Below are positions 59,810 through 64,000 of a DNA stretch of 64,000 nt, one piece after another. The position numbers and the translations under genes are program-made. Location of the stretch: positions 1-64,000 of the forward strand of contig NZ_JAHRIB010000212.1 in the NCBI RefSeq assembly GCF_019090165.1, written 5' to 3'. This DNA is from Streptomyces sp. BV286 (lineage in GTDB: Bacteria > Actinomycetota > Actinomycetes > Streptomycetales > Streptomycetaceae). Position 1 is the stretch's first letter, and each line of letters starts with the position of its first letter. Below the pieces are notes generated by a model that was not told where the DNA came from, did no database searches, and worked only from the letters and a program-made list of their open reading frames with translations.

Positions 59810-59828
59810 CCACCAAACGTTTGTTAGG
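59810..59828. promoter_or_regulatory. KstR2-like operator, site 2
   Basis: CCACCAAACGTTTGTTAGG; read on the minus strand, CCTAACAA..GTTTGGTGG matches site 1 (53533-53552) at nearly every position. It has two mismatches to the mycobacterial AnCAAGnnCTTGnT motif. It sits between echA20 and the divergent SDR. Confidence 0.72.
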
Positions 59829-59877
59829 TGCGGTCAGCTCTGAAAGTAACAGCGAACACCGGCGAGCGGGAGGCCCT

Positions 59878-60612
59878 GTGGACAAGCGGCTCGTTGTGGT
59901 CACCGGCGGGACCAGAGGAGTCGGCGCCGGGATTGCCCGGGCCTTCGCCGACGCGGGTGACGAGGTCCTGGTCTGTGCGCGCAGACCACCTCAAGTACCC
60001 CTGGAAGGCATCGGGTTCGCCCCTCTCGACCTGCGCGACCCGCCGGCCGTACGAGCCTTCTTCGAGCGGCTGCCCCGACTCGACGTCCTGGTCAACAACG
60101 CGGGAGGCGCCCCCTACCGGCTGCTCACGGAGACGGAGGCCGAGCGGCACGCACGCGTGATCGACCTCAACCTCACCGCCCCCCTGACGGCCTCCCTCGC
60201 GGCGTACGACCGGCTGAAGCACGCCCGGGGCTCCATCGTGATGATCGGCAGTGTCAGCGGGACCCGGCCCTCGCCCGGCACGGCGGCCTACGGGGCGGCC
60301 AAGGCCGGACTGGAGAACCTGGCGCGCTCGATGGCCGTCGAGTGGGCACCGGACGTGCGCGTCAACACGCTCGTCGTGGGGATGGTCCGCACCGGGCTGT
60401 CCCACCTCCACTACGGGGGCGAGGACGGCATCGAGGCCGTCTCCCGCACCGTCCCGCTGGGGCGGCTCGCCGCGCCCTCGGACATCGGCGGAGCGGCCGT
60501 CTTCCTCGCGTCGGACGCCGCCGCGTACATCACCGGCGCCGGCCTCCTCGTCCACGGGGGCGGCGAGCGGCCCGCCTTCCTGGACGCGGCGACCGTCAAC
60601 AAGGAGAAGTGA
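59878..60612 (+). CDS. SDR family oxidoreductase (Rv3549c-like)
   Basis: 244 residues, GTG at 59878 with GGGAGG 4 bases upstream. DKRLVVVTGGTRGVGAGIARAFADAGDEVLVCAR (NAD site), LVNNAGGAPYRLL, IVMIGSVSGTRPSPGTAAYGAAKAGLENLARSMAVEWAP (Ser, Tyr, Lys). Divergent from echA20 as Rv3549c is from echA20 in M. tuberculosis. It may be a hydroxy-steroid or hydroxyacyl-CoA dehydrogenase of the pathway; substrate not assigned. Confidence 0.9.
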   Translation: MDKRLVVVTGGTRGVGAGIARAFADAGDEVLVCARRPPQVPLEGIGFAPLDLRDPPAVRAFFERLPRLDVLVNNAGGAPYRLLTETEAERHARVIDLNLTAPLTASLAAYDRLKHARGSIVMIGSVSGTRPSPGTAAYGAAKAGLENLARSMAVEWAPDVRVNTLVVGMVRTGLSHLHYGGEDGIEAVSRTVPLGRLAAPSDIGGAAVFLASDAAAYITGAGLLVHGGGERPAFLDAATVNKEK

Positions 60613-60613
60613 C

Positions 60614-61561
60614 ATGACCTCAGGCACGTATCCGGACGCGGGCGCCGGCGGCCGCACGGGCATCTGCGACGGCCGGGTGGTGATCGTCACGGGCGCCGGG
60701 CGCGGGCTCGGACGGGCCCACGCGCTCGCCTTCGCGGCGGAGGGCGCACGGGTCGTCGTCAACGACCTGGGGGTCGGGCTCGACGGTTCCCCCGGGGCCG
60801 ACAGCCCGGCCCGGCAGGTCGTCGAGGAGATCTCGGCGGCGGGCGGAGAGGCCGTCGCGCACGCCGGGGACATCGCGACGACCGAGGGCGCCGCATCCCT
60901 CGTCCACACGGCCGTGGACGCCTTCGGGCGACTCGACACACTCGTGAACAACGCCGGGTTCCTGCGCGACCGGATGCTGGTGAACCTCGACGAGGACGAC
61001 TGGGACGCCGTCATGCGGGTCCACCTGAAGGGCCACTTCCTGCCGCTCAAGCACGCCGCCGCGCACTGGCGGGCGCAGGCGAAGGCGGGGCGGATGCCGC
61101 AGGCCCGGGTCGTCAACACCAGCTCCGGAGCGGGCCTGTCGGGATCCGTCGGACAGGGCAACTACAGCGCGGCCAAGGCCGGCATCGTCGGACTCACCCT
61201 CGTCGCCGCCGCCGAGATGGGGCGCTACGGAGTGCAGGTCAACGCCATCGCGCCCGCCGCGCGGACCCGGATGACCGAGGCGGCCTTCGCGCAGGCCATG
61301 GCGGCACCGGACAGCGGCTTCGACGCGATGGCACCCGGGAACGTGTCACCGCTCGTCGTCTGGCTGGGCTCCGCCGCGAGCGCCGGGGTCACCGGCCGGG
61401 TCTTCGAGACCGAGGGCGGCCGCATCACCGTCATGGACGGCTGGCGGCCCGGCCCGAGCGCCGACAAGGGGGCGCGGTGGACTCCCTCCGAGGCCGGGGA
61501 CACGACACTGAAACTCCTCGCGGAGGCACAGGCGCCGCACCCGGTGCACGGGGCGCAGTGA
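60614..61561 (+). CDS. SDR family oxidoreductase (Rv3548c-like)
   Basis: 315 residues, ATG 1 bp after the previous stop, AAGGAG 7 bases upstream. RVVIVTGAGRGLGRAHALAFAAEGARVVVNDLGVGLDG, HAGDIATTEGAASLV, NNAGFLRDRMLVNLDEDDWDAVM, NTSSGAGLSGSVGQGNYSAAKAG resemble the SDR domain of multifunctional (3R)-hydroxyacyl-CoA dehydrogenases. The two SDRs in this order match Rv3549c-Rv3548c. Likely an oxidation step in side-chain or ring beta-oxidation. Confidence 0.9.
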   Translation: MTSGTYPDAGAGGRTGICDGRVVIVTGAGRGLGRAHALAFAAEGARVVVNDLGVGLDGSPGADSPARQVVEEISAAGGEAVAHAGDIATTEGAASLVHTAVDAFGRLDTLVNNAGFLRDRMLVNLDEDDWDAVMRVHLKGHFLPLKHAAAHWRAQAKAGRMPQARVVNTSSGAGLSGSVGQGNYSAAKAGIVGLTLVAAAEMGRYGVQVNAIAPAARTRMTEAAFAQAMAAPDSGFDAMAPGNVSPLVVWLGSAASAGVTGRVFETEGGRITVMDGWRPGPSADKGARWTPSEAGDTTLKLLAEAQAPHPVHGAQ

Positions 61562-61628
61562 CCGGGGGCGGTCCGCGGAGAACGGGAGGAGGAGGAAGGC
61601 CGCGCACCGCCGCCGGGTCCTTCCGGGC

Positions 61629-61656
61629 GGAGGGCGGAGAGCGGAGGGCGGAGAGC
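61629..61656 (+). repeat. 14-bp direct repeat, two perfect copies
   Basis: GGAGGGCGGAGAGC twice in tandem in the 213-bp gap between the SDR and the convergent zinc-peptidase gene; a short GGCGGC/GCCGCC hairpin follows (61657-61676). Confidence 0.8.
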
Positions 61657-61774
61657 GGCGGCGCGCGGCTGCCGCCGGTTGCTCCCGGGCGGAGGGCGCC
61701 GGTGGTCCGCCGAAGGGCGCGGGAACGCACGCCACCGGCCGCCGTGCATCCGCGACCCGCCCACGGCCCGCCGT

Positions 61775-62671
61775 CTACGTGTCGCACTCCAGCACGGTGC
61801 GACACAGCCCGCACCGCGCCCGCACCCGGCCGCGTACCGGCACCCGGATCCGCTGGTGGCAGGTCGGGCACGGGAACGAGACCCGCAGCGGACCCCCGCC
61901 GTCCGGCGTGAAGACGTACCCGGTGTCCACGGCCGGACGCGGCACGGGACGGTCCTGGGCGTGGCGGCGGTCCTGCGCGTAGCGTCGCCGCCCCGCCCAG
62001 CCCGCCGCGGTCAGCGGAGGCTGCCGCTCGTCGTGACGGGCCCGGGCCATGCCCTTCGTGTACGCGGTGTACGCCTGCGCACTGGTGAACCACGTCGAAG
62101 GGTCCTCCCCGAACACCAGCGACCGCTTCGCCAGCACGTACCCGAACTCCTCCGGCGTCAGATAGCCGAGCTTCTGCGAGGACGCCGCGTCCTCCCGGTA
62201 CGCGTCGAGCAGCAGCCAGCCCGCGCCGAGATACGTCGTCGCCGTGTCCGTGAGGATCTCGTTGTCCCGTGTGCCGGGGAAGGACAGGCCGAGGCGGTGC
62301 AGCCAGACGTGCATCACCTCGTGCGCCAGCGCGGCGCCGATGTCCCGGCGGTGGGTGCGGAAGCGGTCGTTGAGCTCGATGAAGTACTCCGGGCCCGCGG
62401 TGAGCTCGACGCTCGCCGCGTGACCCATCTCCCGGAAGCTGATGATCATCCGGGCGTCCGGCAGCCGGAAGTGGCGCACCAGCTCCCGGGACACCCGTTG
62501 CGCGCCCAGATACAGGTCGTCCGTGTCGCAGAACGCCACGTCGGCGGGGGCCACGCTGGTGGCGAACATGTGCACGCTGTCGTACGAGAGCCGCTTGTAG
62601 AGCGCGGTGACAGCCGCCCGCACCGTCTCCAGGTGTGGATAGCCGTGCTCGACCGGACCGCCGTTCGCCAC
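61775..62671 (-). CDS. Zincin-like protein with C-terminal zinc ribbon
   Basis: 298 residues from the GTG at 62671 (start uncertain; the frame extends 37 codons upstream). IGAALAHEVMHVWLHRLGL holds an HEXXH site (His117, Glu118, His121), followed at NEILTDTATTYLGAG by a Glu/Asp candidate third ligand. The C-terminus has a CPTCHQRIRVPVRGRVRARCGLC zinc ribbon. No signal peptide, so cytosolic. It resembles uncharacterised metallopeptidase-like proteins, with DA1-like spacing. Divergent from a secreted trypsin gene. Confidence 0.82.
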   Translation of the reverse strand: MANGGPVEHGYPHLETVRAAVTALYKRLSYDSVHMFATSVAPADVAFCDTDDLYLGAQRVSRELVRHFRLPDARMIISFREMGHAASVELTAGPEYFIELNDRFRTHRRDIGAALAHEVMHVWLHRLGLSFPGTRDNEILTDTATTYLGAGWLLLDAYREDAASSQKLGYLTPEEFGYVLAKRSLVFGEDPSTWFTSAQAYTAYTKGMARARHDERQPPLTAAGWAGRRRYAQDRRHAQDRPVPRPAVDTGYVFTPDGGGPLRVSFPCPTCHQRIRVPVRGRVRARCGLCRTVLECDT

Positions 62672-62846
62672 GCCCGTACCCCCAGGGAGGCCCCGAACCT
62701 CATTCCACTCTAAGGGGACGCGAGCGGATTCTCGCGGGTTGGGTTCCCCGACAGGGGAGTGACATCCGCCCTTGCCACCCATGCCGCATGATCTTCATAC
62801 TTCTATGCACTCACTGTGCGCTCAACCCCCCGCGAAAGGGAACAAG

Positions 62847-63662
62847 TTGACCAATAGGACGCTCGGTCTTCTCAGGAGACCGGCTTACAGGCGGGCCGCG
62901 GCCATCGGTGCCGTCACTCTCGCGGCCGCCAGCCTCCAGCCCCTGGCCGCGCACGCCGCTCCCGCGCAGGACGACAGGCCCGGGACGAGGATCGTCGGGG
63001 GCACGCCCGCCGCACAGAACGAGTTCCCGTTCATGGTCAGCCTGTCCATGGGCTGCGGCGGGTCGCTCTACAAGAAGGACGTCGTCCTGACCGCCGCGCA
63101 CTGCGTGGGCGGTTCGGGCAACACCACCGGCATCACCGCGACCGCCGGGAAGACCGACCTCGACGCCGCGGGCGGGATCAAGGTCAAGTCCACCAAGGTC
63201 ATCCAGGCCCCTGGCTACGACGGCAACGGCAAGGACTGGGCGCTCATCAAGCTCGCCCGGCCCATCGACCTGCCGACGCTGAAGATCGCCACGAACACCC
63301 GCTACAACAAGGGCACGTTCACCATCGCCGGGTGGGGCGACACCGCGGAGGGCGCGAACGCCGGCTCCTCGAAGCTGCTCAAGGCCAAGGTGCCCTTCGT
63401 CGCCGACCGCCAGTGCAAGCGGCACTACGGCGGCAGGCTGATCGCCGGGCAGGAGATCTGCGCCGGCGTTCCGCGGGGCGGGGTCGACACCTGCCAGGGC
63501 GACTCCGGCGGACCCATGTTCCGCAAGGACGACGCCGGGAAGTGGCTCCAGGTCGGGATCGTCAGCTGGGGCGACGGATGCGCGCGCCCGATGGTGCCCG
63601 GTGTCTACACCGAGGTCTCCACGTTCGCGAGCGCGATAGCCCGAGCCGCGGCGACGCTCTAG
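62847..63662 (+). CDS. Secreted trypsin-like serine protease (S1)
   Basis: 271 residues from the TTG at 62847, preceded by AAAGGG; an in-frame ATG at 62805 is less likely. Signal peptide to about residue 37 (ending PLAAHA), then a short propeptide ending RPGTR, and mature N-terminus IVGG at 49. Triad His85 (TAAHC), Asp130 (DWALIKL), Ser220 (QGDSGGP); Asp214, six before the Ser, gives Arg/Lys specificity. Highly similar in pattern to S. griseus trypsin (SprT). Activation by cleavage at Arg48 would expose IVGG. Confidence 0.93.
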   Translation: MTNRTLGLLRRPAYRRAAAIGAVTLAAASLQPLAAHAAPAQDDRPGTRIVGGTPAAQNEFPFMVSLSMGCGGSLYKKDVVLTAAHCVGGSGNTTGITATAGKTDLDAAGGIKVKSTKVIQAPGYDGNGKDWALIKLARPIDLPTLKIATNTRYNKGTFTIAGWGDTAEGANAGSSKLLKAKVPFVADRQCKRHYGGRLIAGQEICAGVPRGGVDTCQGDSGGPMFRKDDAGKWLQVGIVSWGDGCARPMVPGVYTEVSTFASAIARAAATL

Positions 63663-63677
63663 CCGTCCGGCCCGGTG

Positions 63678-63715
63678 GGCGGGTGTTCGCGGCGCCAGTG
63701 CCGTGGGCGCCCGCC
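63678..63715 (+). terminator. Terminator after the trypsin gene
   Basis: GGCGGGTGTTC pairs, with G-U pairs, to GGGCGCCCGCC, followed by TTCTTGT. Confidence 0.55.
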
Positions 63716-63742
63716 TTCTTGTGCCCCGGGGCGGGCGGCCTT

Positions 63743-63763
63743 CGCGCGGTTTCCCGCGCCCCC
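63743..63763 (+). repeat. Dispersed repeat copy (diverged)
   Basis: CGCGCGGTTTCCCGCGCCCC, two changes from the core. Confidence 0.6.
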
Positions 63764-63798
63764 GATCGTGTCCGCGGGTCCGTCGCGCCGTGGCTGGG

Positions 63799-63827
63799 CG
63801 CGCAGTTCCCCGCGCCCCTGACGGGCG
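63799..63827 (+). repeat. Dispersed repeat copy
   Basis: CGCGCAGTTCCCCGCGCCCC plus TGACGGG, an exact core copy, between the trypsin gene and the convergent GH35 gene. Confidence 0.8.
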
Positions 63828-63845
63828 ACGGCCAACCGCCGTCCT

Positions 63846-64000
63846 TCAGGCCTCGCCCCCGACGCCGGACAGCGTCGGAGGCGCCGCCGAGCCCTCCAAC
63901 TCCAGTACCCAGACGTCGTTCGGGCCCTCCCGCAACAGCGGCCCGGGGACGTACAACGACGACTGCGGGCCGACGGACCAGTAGCGGCCCAGGGCGAAGC
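63846..64000 (-). CDS. GH35 beta-galactosidase, C-terminal fragment (runs off the window)
   Basis: Reading from the window edge on the minus strand gives FALGRYWSVGPQSSLYVPG, PLLREGPNDVWVLELEG and a stop at 63846. The LGRYWSxGPQxSLYVPGPLLRxGxNxVxVLELEG pattern is the C-terminal jelly-roll of family 35 beta-galactosidases. Only the last 50 residues are in the window, so activity and start cannot be judged. Confidence 0.75.
   Translation of the reverse strand, partial: FALGRYWSVGPQSSLYVPGPLLREGPNDVWVLELEGSAAPPTLSGVGGEA

Overview
The window is high-GC actinobacterial DNA, almost certainly from a Streptomyces chromosome. Codon third positions are strongly G/C, GTG and TTG starts are common, many genes overlap by four bases (ATGA/GTGA), and the gene order dnaE - his operon - hisI - trpE - trpC/M/B/A - lgt - gltBD - chitosanase follows the core-chromosome order I remember for S. 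coelicolor. No rRNA, tRNA or CRISPR array was seen.

Layout: (1) 1-859, an intact IS5-family (IS427-like) element whose left inverted repeat lies exactly at the window edge. (2) 0.9-15 kb, housekeeping and unknown genes: a DUF2252 kinase-fold protein, DnaE polymerase, a NYN nuclease-like protein, an ABC exporter, YbaK, a LON-domain protein, two unknowns. (3) 15.2-20.9 kb, a tightly overlapping histidine operon hisD-C-B-(54-aa membrane peptide)-H-priA-ridA-hisF. (4) 21-23 kb, an ArsR-type repressor plus MFS exporter behind a large nested palindrome. (5) 23.8-31.2 kb, hisI, trpE, a Trp-associated membrane protein, two small membrane proteins, then trpC-trpM-trpB-trpA. No trpF is present, which fits the bifunctional isomerase PriA encoded in the his operon. 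(6) 31.3-33.2 kb, a DsbA-like protein and Lgt. (7) 33.3-40.2 kb, minus strand: an unusual operon of four consecutive, divergent ADP-ribosylglycohydrolase (DraG/ARH) family genes followed without gaps by a CaiB/BaiF CoA-transferase and a CitE-like lyase; one of the four has lost metal-binding residues. (8) 40.5-47.7 kb, a VIT-family transporter and glutamate synthase gltBD with a GlnR-like half-site upstream. (9) 48-51 kb, a GH46 chitosanase, two unknowns, a vWA protein. (10) 51.2-61.6 kb, a cluster matching the mycobacterial KstR2 regulon for degradation of the last two steroid rings (ipdA, ipdB, ipdC, echA20, fadA6, ipdF-like SDR, two more SDRs, paired acyl-CoA dehydrogenases, a TetR regulator). 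Two KstR2-like operators lie in its two divergent promoter regions. (11) 61.8-64 kb, a zinc-peptidase-like protein, a secreted trypsin, and the 3' end of a GH35 beta-galactosidase.

Recurring themes are: a dispersed intergenic repeat with core GCGCAGTTCCCCGCGCCCC (about ten copies, one inside a coding region and three in tandem); many starts with no Shine-Dalgarno sequence but a -10-like hexamer 6-8 bases upstream, suggesting leaderless mRNAs; and in-frame microsatellite-like expansions in three enzymes (Lgt, an acyl-CoA dehydrogenase, an SDR). The ARH x4 operon and the steroid-ring cluster are the parts most worth experimental attention.
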